From Thiomicrorhabdus sp. (GTDB lineage Bacteria; Pseudomonadota; Gammaproteobacteria; Thiomicrospirales; Thiomicrospiraceae): a stretch of 12,505 bases of DNA. Location: positions 1 through 12,505 of the forward strand of contig JAKITH010000017.1 of assembly GCA_021648185.1 (NCBI GenBank), given 5' to 3'. Shown in pieces: positions 1 through 7,621 of the stretch. How positions within the stretch are numbered: position 1 is the stretch's first letter; the number at the start of each line of letters is the position of its first letter. Made by a program: the position numbers and the translations under genes. Under the pieces are notes generated by a model. That model saw nothing but the letters and a program-made list of their open reading frames with translations, made no database searches and was not told the origin of the DNA.

Positions 1-2
1 AC

Positions 3-62
3 ACACACGTTGCAAAAGAGCGATTGCATCAGCTGCATCAGCAACATCATCCAAGAGGTTAG
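3..62 (+). CDS. Possible C-terminal tail of an upstream gene (partial)
   Basis: One reading frame runs open from the window edge to a TAG at 60-62, encoding a His/Gln-rich tail that ends in HHPRG. It stops 10 bp before the rng ATG, the spacing expected within an operon. In many gammaproteobacteria the gene just upstream of rng encodes a Maf-type nucleotide pyrophosphatase, but these 19 codons carry no recognisable motif, so no identity is given. The other two frames are also open here. One is the upstream extension of the rng frame; the other stops inside rng. The assignment rests on spacing alone. Confidence 0.3.
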   Translation, partial: THVAKERLHQLHQQHHPRG

Positions 63-72
63 GTTTATTCAA

Positions 73-1536
73 ATGCATAATGAAGAGAAGGTTCTGGTCA
101 ATGTAACGCCCAATGAAACGCGGGTTGCGTGGGTTGAAAATGGCGTGTTGCAAGAGCTTTGGATTGAGCGCGCTAATAAAAGGGGCTTGGTTGGTAATAT
201 TTACATGGGTAAAGTCGAGCGAGTGTTACCCGGTATGCAGGCGGCGTTTATCAATATTGGCTTAGAAAAAGCTGCCTTTTTACATATTTCAGATGTCATT
301 CATCGTAAAACAGAACAGGGTGAATGTGATGACATTGCTAGGCTCTTGCATCCTGGGCAAAAAATTTTAGTACAAGTGATGAAAGACCCACTGGGAACCA
401 AGGGCGCGCGGATTACCATGGAGTTAAGTCTTCCGTCTAGAATGTTGGTGTATATGCCGATTGAAAAGAGTCTTGGCGTATCACAACGAATTGAGAGTGA
501 GGAAGAGCGAGATCGATTACGAGCGCTGGTAAAAAGCATTCCTGAGTTTCAAAGTTCTGATGGGGGCTTTATTGTCCGAACGGTCGCGGAAGGCATGGCG
601 TTTCATGAAATTCGTGCCGATATGATCTACTTACAGCGTTTATGGAAAGGGATTCAAGAGAGTGTTCAAGCCGCTCGAAAACCCACTCTGATTTATGAAG
701 ATTTACCGCTTTACTTACGTATTTTAAGGGATATTCCGACCGAACGAATTGAAAAGATTCGGGTAGATTCCTCTGAAACGCTGAAAAAAATGGAACGGTT
801 TATTGAAACCTACATCATGGAGCTGACTAATCGACTGGGTCTTTATCAAGGTGAGCGCCCCATTTTTGATCTCTACAATATTGAAGATGAAATTCAAACG
901 GCACTGCATAAACGCGTAAATTTGAAATCTGGAGGGTATTTAATTATTGACCAAACAGAAGCCTTGACCACCATGGACGTTAATACAGGTGGATTTGTGG
1001 GCCATAAAAATTTAGAAGAGACCATTTTTAAAACAAATTTAGAGGCCACACAAGCGATTGCTAGGCAGTTGCGTTTGCGAAACTTGGGGGGGATTATTAT
1101 TCTTGATTTTATTGATATGGAACTCAAGGAGCATAAAAAACATGTGTTGACAGCGTTGGAAAAAGAGCTGGCAAAAGACCGCGTTAAAACCTCCATTAGC
1201 AGTATCTCTAATTTAGGGCTAGTTGAAATGACGCGTAAGCGAACGCGTGACAGTTTAGAGCGAACCTTATGTGAACCCTGCATTGTGTGCAGTGGTCGTG
1301 GCATGGTGAAAACCGCAGAAACGGTTGCGTTTGAGATTTTTAGAGACATTACCCGTATGGCACGCTCTTTTGAAGGTGAGAAGTATCGAGTGATTGCATC
1401 GGAGTCGGTGGTGGCACGTATTTTAGATGAAGAGTCGGACAGTGTGGCCGAGTTAGAAGAGTTTTTAAAGAAAAGCATCCGCTTTCAGGCCGAAAGCTCT
1501 TATACCGCCGAACAGTTTGATGTTGTGATGATGTAA
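73..1536 (+). CDS. rng: Ribonuclease G
   Basis: Single-strand-specific endoribonuclease of the RNase E/G family; in the cytoplasm it matures the 5' end of 16S rRNA and starts decay of some mRNAs. The protein is 487 residues, against about 489 in E. coli, and resembles it along its whole length, from LVNVTPNETRVAW near the start to the terminal EQFDVVMM. An S1-type RNA-binding region lies at roughly residues 36-125 (GNIYMGKVERVLPGMQAAF). The catalytic, metal-binding aspartates are Asp302 in TMDVNTG and Asp345 in ILDFIDM. Cysteines 400, 403 and 406 (CEPCIVC) form the zinc-link region that holds the dimer. The frame also opens further upstream at a TTG at 10, but those 21 extra residues are unlike the family, whereas the ATG at 73 gives the family N-terminus. 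The Shine-Dalgarno is modest (AGAGG at 54-58). yhdP follows 14 bp downstream. Confidence 0.96.
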   Translation: MHNEEKVLVNVTPNETRVAWVENGVLQELWIERANKRGLVGNIYMGKVERVLPGMQAAFINIGLEKAAFLHISDVIHRKTEQGECDDIARLLHPGQKILVQVMKDPLGTKGARITMELSLPSRMLVYMPIEKSLGVSQRIESEEERDRLRALVKSIPEFQSSDGGFIVRTVAEGMAFHEIRADMIYLQRLWKGIQESVQAARKPTLIYEDLPLYLRILRDIPTERIEKIRVDSSETLKKMERFIETYIMELTNRLGLYQGERPIFDLYNIEDEIQTALHKRVNLKSGGYLIIDQTEALTTMDVNTGGFVGHKNLEETIFKTNLEATQAIARQLRLRNLGGIIILDFIDMELKEHKKHVLTALEKELAKDRVKTSISSISNLGLVEMTRKRTRDSLERTLCEPCIVCSGRGMVKTAETVAFEIFRDITRMARSFEGEKYRVIASESVVARILDEESDSVAELEEFLKKSIRFQAESSYTAEQFDVVMM

Positions 1537-1550
1537 GGCGATTAAGACAC

Positions 1551-4500
1551 GTGGTTATTAAGCACACTCATCACTCGTTACAGATTATTTTTGCTGTATT
1601 GATTGGCTATTTATTGATTACGAGATTGTTTATTTCGTGGGTTCAGTATGCGCCAGACTCTTTTGTGGAGAGCATTGAGAGTGTGACGGGCAGTCAAATC
1701 AATTTTGAGCGGATTGAGGTGCAGCAAAATTGGCTGGGTTTTCAGGTTCAGGTAGACGGTTTAGCGGTGGATCATATTGAATTTGATTTAAACATTCAGC
1801 ACCTAGACGTAGATGTGAATCTGTTTTCAATGCTGATTCCGACCCAGAAATTTGGTGATTATTTAACGATAACAAAAGGGCTTTACCGTAATAAGAAAGC
1901 TCAAGACTCGAATCAAAATGATTTTGATAGCGAGAGTTTTTCAGCGGAAACGGTTGAGAAGCTAACGGAAATCAATGTAAACATCAGTCAACTTTGGCCG
2001 CGAGTTAAGGTCTCAGATCTGATATTTAAAGATTTATTATCTCCTGATCTGACACTGCATATCTATCACTATCAATCCTTAAAAGGCGCTCAACTGAGCG
2101 TGGTTTCAGAATTTGGTGTGGCGTATCAAGAGAGTCTTAATTTTGAACGTTTTGCGTTTAAATCCAGTTTTGATACCAATGTATTAGGACAAATAGAGCA
2201 GGGAGAGCTGAGTTTAGTCTCCTTTCAACCATTAAGAATTGAGGCGCTTACCCTGTTACTGCCCCCTGTTTGGCACCAAACCCTCCCTAAGGGGGAGTTA
2301 ATTATTGACTTACAAGCACAAATTTTACAGTCAAATGTCTCTCTGCTAACATTAAATTTAAACACCCAATCGCTTAAATGGCAGCAACAAAATCAAGCAC
2401 TTCCTAAGCACATAGGGCTTGAATTGATTTGGAGTGCTGGGTCACATAATGGAGCGGCACTTGCCAAAAACTGGCGATTTAGGCTGTCTCATATTCAGTT
2501 AGATAATCAATATATTAAAGCGATCTCACCCATTGAGCTTGATTTTTTAGAGAACCAGTTGCTTAGTTTTCAGGCGGAGCGTTTTGATATTGAGCCCTTT
2601 AAAGTCATTGTTAAATCCATCCTACCTAAAGGGGATTCTACGACGTTACTCGATAAAACATCAGGCTTAGCCATTGAAAATTTGAAGGGCGAATTTAATT
2701 GGGGCTCCTTGCAACTGCCTAAATTGGAAATGACCATTAAGCAGTTAATGCTTCCCGTCACCGATTATCCTGGCCTTGAAATGCATGACGTTACCTTGTT
2801 AAAGACGTTTAATAAGGTAATCCTTAAAACCAAACACCCCATGACCCTATCGGGTTTAAATTTGCCTAAGGGGGGGGGTAAAATTTTATTACCAACTCAA
2901 ATTGAGTTAACTCACTCTATGAAGGAAGGCGCGTGGGTGCTTAAACCGTTTGAATTTACGCTAGATAGTATGCCGATCTCTCTGGTTGCAACCGGTACTA
3001 AGCAAGGGCATATTGATGCCCAGTTATCGATCAAAATTGGGAGTATGAAAAATTTAAAGCAGTATTTACCGTATAAGTTACTGTCTCCTGAGTTACAGTC
3101 ATGGTTAAAAATGGCGTTGGTTGATGGCAAAAATATTCAAGCAGACGTCACGTTGAAGGGGGATGTAAAAAACTTTCCGTTTGAGGATGGATCGGGTATT
3201 TTTCAGGTTAATGCCAGCGTTGAAAATACCTTTTTAAAGTTTGATGCCGATTGGCCTATGCTAGAAGATTTTAGTGGAAAAATCGCTTTTACCCCCTACC
3301 AACTTAAAATCTCCTCACCTAAAATTCATGTGGGTGCGGGCAACTATGCGCAAGGGGTTGAAGTGGTGATTGATCATCTCGATCAAAATAATATCGCTTT
3401 GGTGTTTAAAGGCAAGGTACAAACGCAGTTTAATCCTGCCATCACTTATTTAACGCAATCACCACTGGCCTCCTTATTAGGTATGGAACCGTTTATTCAA
3501 AACAGTCAATTTAAGGGCGCGGTGGAGGTCACACTGGATCGTGTTTGGATCCCCCTTTATGGTCATAAAGGGAAAGCCGAAACCGTTTTAGGGCGCGTAA
3601 AATTTAACCAAGCCTCAATGACCCTGTTTGATAAAATTCCTCTTAAAAAAATACAAGGTACCCTAAAATTTACCGAGCAGGGTGCAACGGCATCCAACTT
3701 ATCGGCAAACCTATTTGATCATGATAGCCAGTTTTCGGTTGAGACAAACCCGAAAGAAGGTCTTATTTCAATTCATGGAAAAGGCCATTTTTTACCCGAA
3801 AAAAACCCTTTTTTTGACGCCTCTCTTCCTTGGCGTTTAGGGGTTGATATTCCGCTGTTACAGGCTAAAAATTCAGCGCTGAATCTTCAATTAGACGTAT
3901 TGACGGATCAAGTGAACAGCTTGCTGCCTGCCCCTTTTGATGCCAGAGCATTGGCATCAAAAAGGCTTAAGGTCTCCGCCGCCGTAACCCAAAAATCTTT
4001 GCTTGTAAATGTCAATCTGCCTGAAAATTTGACAATAGAAGGCCATTGGAAGAGTGTGAAATCTCATTATCAGATGCAACAGTTAAAGGTCTTATTGGGC
4101 AGGGTGACGCAGGATTCTTTGACCTCAAAGGAGGCGACCTCTTATGTAAAAGGAAAGATCAAGGAGGTGGATTTAGATGACTGGATGGACTATTCACCAC
4201 ACCTCTCTTTTATTAAAGAGTGGCAAGCAGAGGGTCAATCGGCAGGGGAGAGTGCACTGAATTGGGAGCCATCTGTCGTTGATGTTCAGACCTTAACATT
4301 CAGGGAGAACGATTATCCTAATGTTCGCTTTGAGTGGTTAAAACGTAATTTAAGAACGGCGTTACAAATTAAAAGCTCAGATATATTGGCCAATGTGGTG
4401 ATTAAGCCTAATACTCCGATTGAGATGAATGTAGAACGGCTAAGGCTCCATGCGATTGAGTCCTCGCAGGAAATTGAGGCAGAGGTGAATACCTTGTGCC

Positions 4501-5393
4501 AGCCTGAAAACGTTTCTAAAACCTTATGGCCAGAGATTCTCTTTAAAGGCAAAAAAATTGAATTGAGTGGCTATTTGGTGGATACATTAAACTTTCATTT
4601 ATTGGACAGCAATGAACGTTTAACGATTACGGACTTACAAGGGAACTTTGGGCGTGGTGCAGGCACCTTAACGGGGCAATACTTATTTGATAAAGCCAGT
4701 CATAAAAGTACTTTATCGCTCTCTTTACGTTCTAAAAAAGTGGCGGAAATGCTACGCTTTATTCAGCTTAAACAAGGGTTTACAGGAAAAAAAGCAAAGG
4801 TGGATGCCAGCTTATTTTGGCAGGGTGCGTTAGAGTGCTTTTCGACCAAAGCCGCGACAGGGCAAATTAATTTTGAATTAAAAGAGGGCGCCATTGATGG
4901 CATTGAACCTGGATTTGCACGCCTGATTGGTTTGCTCAGTGTTGAATCGTTGGCAAGGCGGTTAAAGTTAGATTTAAAAGATGTCACCGATAAAGGCATG
5001 GTCTATGATGAAATTAAAGGCCAAGCCCAGTTAAAATCAGGTATTTTGGAGATAGAGTCGTTTGGACTGAAAGCGCCATCCGCTAGTGTGGCGCTCTTTG
5101 GTCAGGTCGACCTGTTAAAAGAGACATTTAAATTAAAAGCGTACGTGACACCTGCCATTGGTGCCAGCATACCAACCATTGCCGCCTTAGCAGGCTATGC
5201 CAACCCATTGGCCGCTTTGGCAGTGTATGCTTTTATGAAAGTGATTCCCGAAGTAAATGAAAATTTAGTCACATTTCGTTACGATGTGACCGGACCATGG
5301 TCTGATCCCAAGGTCTTCGAACACAAGAGTAAAACGGATACCAGTAAACCTCTTTTTGACTCAGAGCACAGTATTTTAGATACTCAGCAGTAG
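1551..5393 (+). CDS. yhdP: YhdP family AsmA-like phospholipid transport protein
   Basis: Very large envelope protein of 1280 residues; E. coli YhdP has about 1266. It has one N-terminal membrane anchor (residues about 10-29, IIFAVLIGYLLITRLFISW) and a long periplasmic part of beta-rich repeats typical of the AsmA/TamB group. The C-terminal region (about residues 1110-1270) carries the YhdP signature GFARLIGLLSVESLARRLKL, then YDEIKGQAQLKSG and YDVTGPWSDPKV. In E. coli YhdP, TamB and YdbH redundantly support movement of phospholipids from inner to outer membrane; a bridge-like groove is inferred from structure prediction. The start is GTG, 14 bp after the rng stop, with AAGG (1535-1538) overlapping that stop; it puts the anchor at the very N-terminus, as the family requires. 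rng-yhdP is a common gammaproteobacterial pairing. A nine-G run at 2870-2878 encodes Lys440-Gly-Gly-Gly in frame. Confidence 0.93.
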   Translation: MVIKHTHHSLQIIFAVLIGYLLITRLFISWVQYAPDSFVESIESVTGSQINFERIEVQQNWLGFQVQVDGLAVDHIEFDLNIQHLDVDVNLFSMLIPTQKFGDYLTITKGLYRNKKAQDSNQNDFDSESFSAETVEKLTEINVNISQLWPRVKVSDLIFKDLLSPDLTLHIYHYQSLKGAQLSVVSEFGVAYQESLNFERFAFKSSFDTNVLGQIEQGELSLVSFQPLRIEALTLLLPPVWHQTLPKGELIIDLQAQILQSNVSLLTLNLNTQSLKWQQQNQALPKHIGLELIWSAGSHNGAALAKNWRFRLSHIQLDNQYIKAISPIELDFLENQLLSFQAERFDIEPFKVIVKSILPKGDSTTLLDKTSGLAIENLKGEFNWGSLQLPKLEMTIKQLMLPVTDYPGLEMHDVTLLKTFNKVILKTKHPMTLSGLNLPKGGGKILLPTQIELTHSMKEGAWVLKPFEFTLDSMPISLVATGTKQGHIDAQLSIKIGSMKNLKQYLPYKLLSPELQSWLKMALVDGKNIQADVTLKGDVKNFPFEDGSGIFQVNASVENTFLKFDADWPMLEDFSGKIAFTPYQLKISSPKIHVGAGNYAQGVEVVIDHLDQNNIALVFKGKVQTQFNPAITYLTQSPLASLLGMEPFIQNSQFKGAVEVTLDRVWIPLYGHKGKAETVLGRVKFNQASMTLFDKIPLKKIQGTLKFTEQGATASNLSANLFDHDSQFSVETNPKEGLISIHGKGHFLPEKNPFFDASLPWRLGVDIPLLQAKNSALNLQLDVLTDQVNSLLPAPFDARALASKRLKVSAAVTQKSLLVNVNLPENLTIEGHWKSVKSHYQMQQLKVLLGRVTQDSLTSKEATSYVKGKIKEVDLDDWMDYSPHLSFIKEWQAEGQSAGESALNWEPSVVDVQTLTFRENDYPNVRFEWLKRNLRTALQIKSSDILANVVIKPNTPIEMNVERLRLHAIESSQEIEAEVNTLCQPENVSKTLWPEILFKGKKIELSGYLVDTLNFHLLDSNERLTITDLQGNFGRGAGTLTGQYLFDKASHKSTLSLSLRSKKVAEMLRFIQLKQGFTGKKAKVDASLFWQGALECFSTKAATGQINFELKEGAIDGIEPGFARLIGLLSVESLARRLKLDLKDVTDKGMVYDEIKGQAQLKSGILEIESFGLKAPSASVALFGQVDLLKETFKLKAYVTPAIGASIPTIAALAGYANPLAALAVYAFMKVIPEVNENLVTFRYDVTGPWSDPKVFEHKSKTDTSKPLFDSEHSILDTQQ
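2870..2887 (+). repeat. G9 homopolymer plus TAAAATTTT, copy 1 (inside yhdP)
   Basis: Nine consecutive G followed by TAAAATTTT. In yhdP it is read as the end of Lys440, three glycines, Lys444 and the next codons, in frame. The same 18 bases occur on the same strand at 7888-7905 inside rsmA. G-runs of this length are prone to slippage in replication and to sequencing error. No function is established. Confidence 0.85.
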
Positions 5394-5439
5394 TGACAGC
5401 AATATTTTTTATCTGGGGGTTAGGGCTGTAGAAGTTACT

Positions 5440-6012
5440 TTATTTGAGTGTTTTTATCTCCGTTGAGAAGTCGCTGGGTAAGCTCAGATTGTTGTCATGA
5501 AAGAAGTTGTCTTTGGCCAGTGTAAAAGCCCCTGTAAAGTTATGGTTAATGCTGTAATCGTATGTTCCCGCCTTTAAGCCATAAATTGGCAAAGGAATGG
5601 TTTTATTGAAGGGAGTCATTACCATGGTGCAAAATCGATTATTGATGCTTTTATTGTCATAAAAAACGGAGGTTTCAATGCGGTTATCAATGACTTGGAT
5701 AGCGACTTGTCCCATTTGTTGGCATCCATTGTTAAAAACACCAGAGATCTTTAGGAATGCTTGTACTGGAAAGTCATTGGTTTGAATGAGTTTCACGTGG
5801 GTTATTTCTTGTATCTTTTTCCCACGATTAAAATTTAAGAGTGTCCAATGATTGCTTTTAGTGTATTCGAACGTTACATCTTGGTAAACAGCCGCTTCCC
5901 CGTTAAGGTCAATACTTGGGATGGTTAAGATTTTACCTTCAAAATAAGGCCGTTCGGTTGCACTCACTAGGGTGCTTATCATTAACCCTGTGATGATGAT
6001 TAGTTTTTTCAT
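5440..6012 (-). CDS. Secreted two-cysteine protein of unknown function
   Basis: 190-residue protein that I do not recognise as a named family. It starts with a clear Sec signal peptide, MKKLIIITGLMISTLVSA, probably cut after Ala18 before TERPYF, so the mature protein is likely periplasmic or exported. No lipobox cysteine is present. The mature part has only two cysteines (Cys97 in NNGCQQM, Cys128 in NRFCTMV), likely disulfide-bonded. After the second comes a PF-x-x-T-I-P-L-P element and GLKAGTYDYSINHNFTGAFTL. The layout GC...C...PF..TIPL...GL.AGTY...N...F.L recalls, from memory, small secreted Ig-like beta-sandwich proteins; that comparison is unconfirmed. The ATG at 6012 is chosen over a TTG at 6093 because it begins the signal peptide, has AAAGGAG at 6023-6029, and because the TTG lies inside the -35 box of this gene's promoter. 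It is the last gene of the minus-strand block and converges on yhdP. Confidence 0.85.
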   Translation of the reverse strand: MKKLIIITGLMISTLVSATERPYFEGKILTIPSIDLNGEAAVYQDVTFEYTKSNHWTLLNFNRGKKIQEITHVKLIQTNDFPVQAFLKISGVFNNGCQQMGQVAIQVIDNRIETSVFYDNKSINNRFCTMVMTPFNKTIPLPIYGLKAGTYDYSINHNFTGAFTLAKDNFFHDNNLSLPSDFSTEIKTLK

Positions 6013-6022
6013 TTTAGCTAAA

Positions 6023-6029
6023 CTCCTTT
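6023..6029 (-). promoter_or_regulatory. Shine-Dalgarno AAAGGAG that fixes the 6012 start
   Basis: On the minus strand AAAGGAG lies 10 nt before the ATG at 6012-6010. It is the strongest ribosome-binding site among the minus-strand genes in the window and selects the signal-peptide start over the TTG 81 nt upstream. Confidence 0.8.
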
Positions 6030-6064
6030 GCGTAACTACTCTTAGTTGATGTCGTTTTTTACAT

Positions 6065-6093
6065 AACATAAAGGAGTATTTGCTTAGGGTCAA
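6065..6093 (-). promoter_or_regulatory. Predicted sigma70-type promoter for the secreted protein
   Basis: Read on the minus strand, TTGACC (6093-6088; 5 of 6 matches to TTGACA) is followed by an exact 17-nt spacer and TATGTT (6070-6065; 4 of 6 matches to TATAAT). An A-rich stretch (CCAAAAAATAC, near 6104-6114) lies upstream and could act as an UP element. Transcription would start near 6058, leaving a leader of about 46 nt before the ATG at 6012. This would let the last gene be expressed apart from the operon upstream. It is a pattern match only. Confidence 0.6.
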
Positions 6094-6126
6094 GCTAAAG
6101 CTGTATTTTTTGGTATGGCTTCTTTG

Positions 6127-6732
6127 TTAATTTACGCTTTCATCGTCTTTTTTATCAAGGTACTCACTGCTTTCAGGATCTATTTCAGGGTATGTTAGGT
6201 ACCATATTGCGGTGAATTTTTCAGGGTCTAATTTCTTTTGTAATAGCAGAATGGCTTGAATATATTGTTCAATATAGAGGTAATTGCCTCGTTTAACCGA
6301 TTGCCATAAATGACGGTATTTTTCGGGTAAGAAAGGCTTAAAGTGAGGCAATAGGCCAAAGCCCTCTTCAATGGCGGCAATGCGATTGATCACCTCTTGT
6401 CTCGCGGCAATGGTATAAATTTTTTGCTGATTATCAAACATTTTCCCCACCCAAAACAGCAGGCCAGCCGTGATTAAAAAGCTGATGATAGGACGGTCGA
6501 ATAAAAAGGCACCCAGTAAGGTAAAGGTTGCAAGAATAATGGCGCTGACGGGAAGGGTTAGAATCGATACCCAGATTTTATTGCCTTTAAGTTCGTCCGC
6601 AATGGCCTTGATATTAAAATCACTGGGGTCGATGCTTTGTAATCGAGAGAGCATCTCTTGGGGGGAGGGGATACGTTTAGATTCATCCGCTTCTTGAGTA
6701 GGGTCTTCTAAGGTATTATCGAGCGGATTCAC
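6127..6732 (-). CDS. Uncharacterised two-helix inner-membrane protein coupled to ApaH
   Basis: 201-residue protein that I do not recognise. It has an acidic, polar N-terminal part of about 50 residues, two hydrophobic segments (about 53-78, WVSILTLPVSAIILATFTLL, and 81-97, PIISFLITAGLLFWVGK) joined by a very short DR turn, and a C-terminal soluble part of about 100 residues that ends acidic (DKKDDESVN). The helical-hairpin layout suggests an inner-membrane protein with both ends in the cytoplasm; the topology is inferred. The start is GTG at 6732, overlapping the apaH TGA as GTGA, with AAGGA at 6744-6748 in the lysine-rich 3' end of apaH. This arrangement implies coupled translation with apaH. 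The only other candidate start, Met27, would lose this coupling. No catalytic motif is visible and no link to Ap4A metabolism can be claimed from position alone. Confidence 0.85.
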   Translation of the reverse strand: MNPLDNTLEDPTQEADESKRIPSPQEMLSRLQSIDPSDFNIKAIADELKGNKIWVSILTLPVSAIILATFTLLGAFLFDRPIISFLITAGLLFWVGKMFDNQQKIYTIAARQEVINRIAAIEEGFGLLPHFKPFLPEKYRHLWQSVKRGNYLYIEQYIQAILLLQKKLDPEKFTAIWYLTYPEIDPESSEYLDKKDDESVN

Positions 6733-7607
6733 TGTTTTTTGAGTCCTTTTTTAGACGGTTTTGGTTGGCACAGCTGAGCGCAAGAGATACTGTATCGTTG
6801 TTTGTTTTCAATGGCGTAGGCGGTCATTTTTCCGCCCCATAAACAGCCGGTATCGGTTGAGTGGACTTGGTAGGCATCAATTTCACCCAAGGTAGACCAG
6901 TGACCAAAAAAGATCTCATGATCTTTGTTTTTACGGTTTGGAAAGACAAACCAAGGCTCATAAGGCGCAATTTTTTGGCGATTGAGTTCACTTTCAGGCG
7001 CGGATTTTAAGGTGAACTCCAGTGTGCCATTGGCGTCGCAATAGCGCATTCTGCTAAAGGCATTGAGAATGTAACGAGCGCGTTCCCATCCCGTGAGTGT
7101 CTCTTGCCATGCATTGGGTGTGTTACCAAATAGATGGTCGACTAATGACGCTTTCCAGTCATCGCGTTGCAGTAAGGTTTCCAGCTCTTTGGCATAGCCT
7201 AATGCGGAAGCAATACTCCATTGAGGCGGAATGCCTGCGTGCACCATTACGGTGTTATAGATTGGGTGCTTAACCATTAAGGGTTGGTGTCTTAACCAGT
7301 CGATGAGTTCATCGACGTCTTCGGCTTGAAGAATGTCTTGTAAGGTATCCGATTTGGATCGAAATTTTTTAAAGCCTGCATAGGCGGCCAGTAGGTGGAA
7401 ATCGTGATTTCCTAAGACCGTTTTGGCACGTCCTTGCTGCTCAAGTTGTTTTACAAACCGTAAGCACTCTAATGACTTGGGTCCACGATTGACTAAATCG
7501 CCTGCAAACCATAAAAAATCCGTTTCAGGTTGATAGTCAATATGAGCTAACAACGCTTGAAGCTCATCATAACAGCCTTGTAAATCGCCAATCACATAGG
7601 TGGTCAT
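6729..7607 (-). CDS. apaH: Symmetrical bis(5'-nucleosyl)-tetraphosphatase ApaH
   Basis: Cytoplasmic metallophosphoesterase that splits diadenosine tetraphosphate (Ap4A) into two ADP; in E. coli it also removes Np4 caps from RNA 5' ends. The protein has 292 residues; E. coli ApaH has about 280. The metal-binding motifs are in order: GDLQG (7-11), GDLVNRGP (36-43), GNHDFHLLA (66-74) and VHAGIPP (122-128), followed by the family signatures FGHWSTLG (234-241) and DTGCLWGG (252-259). The ATG lies 11 bp after the rsmA stop, and TAAGGA (7621-7616), which includes that stop, serves as the ribosome-binding site 8 nt upstream. In E. coli apaG precedes apaH; here rsmA does so directly. The lysine-rich C-terminal tail (KPSKKGLKKQ) extends a little past the E. 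coli length and contains the ribosome-binding site of the next gene. Confidence 0.96.
   Translation of the reverse strand: MTTYVIGDLQGCYDELQALLAHIDYQPETDFLWFAGDLVNRGPKSLECLRFVKQLEQQGRAKTVLGNHDFHLLAAYAGFKKFRSKSDTLQDILQAEDVDELIDWLRHQPLMVKHPIYNTVMVHAGIPPQWSIASALGYAKELETLLQRDDWKASLVDHLFGNTPNAWQETLTGWERARYILNAFSRMRYCDANGTLEFTLKSAPESELNRQKIAPYEPWFVFPNRKNKDHEIFFGHWSTLGEIDAYQVHSTDTGCLWGGKMTAYAIENKQRYSISCAQLCQPKPSKKGLKKQ
6744..6748 (-). promoter_or_regulatory. Shine-Dalgarno AAGGA inside the apaH 3' end
   Basis: AAGGA on the minus strand lies 11 nt before the GTG at 6732-6730, within the codons for the ApaH tail KKGLKKQ. With the GTGA stop/start overlap at 6732-6729 it supports the GTG start and translational coupling of apaH to the membrane protein gene. 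Confidence 0.65.
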
Positions 7608-7615
7608 GTGGTTAT

Positions 7616-7621
7616 TCCTTA
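7616..7621 (-). promoter_or_regulatory. TAAGGA: rsmA stop codon fused to the apaH Shine-Dalgarno
   Basis: On the minus strand the TAA that ends rsmA is the first part of TAAGGA, placed 8 nt before the apaH ATG at 7607. A terminating ribosome would sit over the initiation site, so translation of the two genes is probably coupled. Confidence 0.65.

Noticed and set aside
24..50. Repeated CATCAG/CATCATC units just before rng
   Set aside because: Too short and imperfect to call a repeat; probably His/Gln codons of an upstream coding tail.
10..72. Upstream TTG-started extension of the rng frame (21 residues, with two cysteines)
   Set aside because: The extension does not resemble RNase G N-termini. 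The ATG at 73 yields the conserved start and a length within two residues of E. coli.
894..1478. 194-residue open frame antisense to rng
   Set aside because: It lies wholly opposite a strongly conserved gene, has low-complexity Ser/Arg/Lys-rich content, and shows no ribosome-binding site or motif.
5396..5429. ACAGC/GCTGT pairing as a bidirectional terminator
   Set aside because: A five-pair stem with a loop of about 24 nt and no U-run directly after it in either direction is not a credible intrinsic terminator.
6013..6093. 27-residue N-terminal extension of the secreted protein from a TTG at 6093
   Set aside because: It would bury the signal peptide, uses a TTG inside the -35 box, and ignores the strong AAAGGAG site in front of the ATG at 6012.
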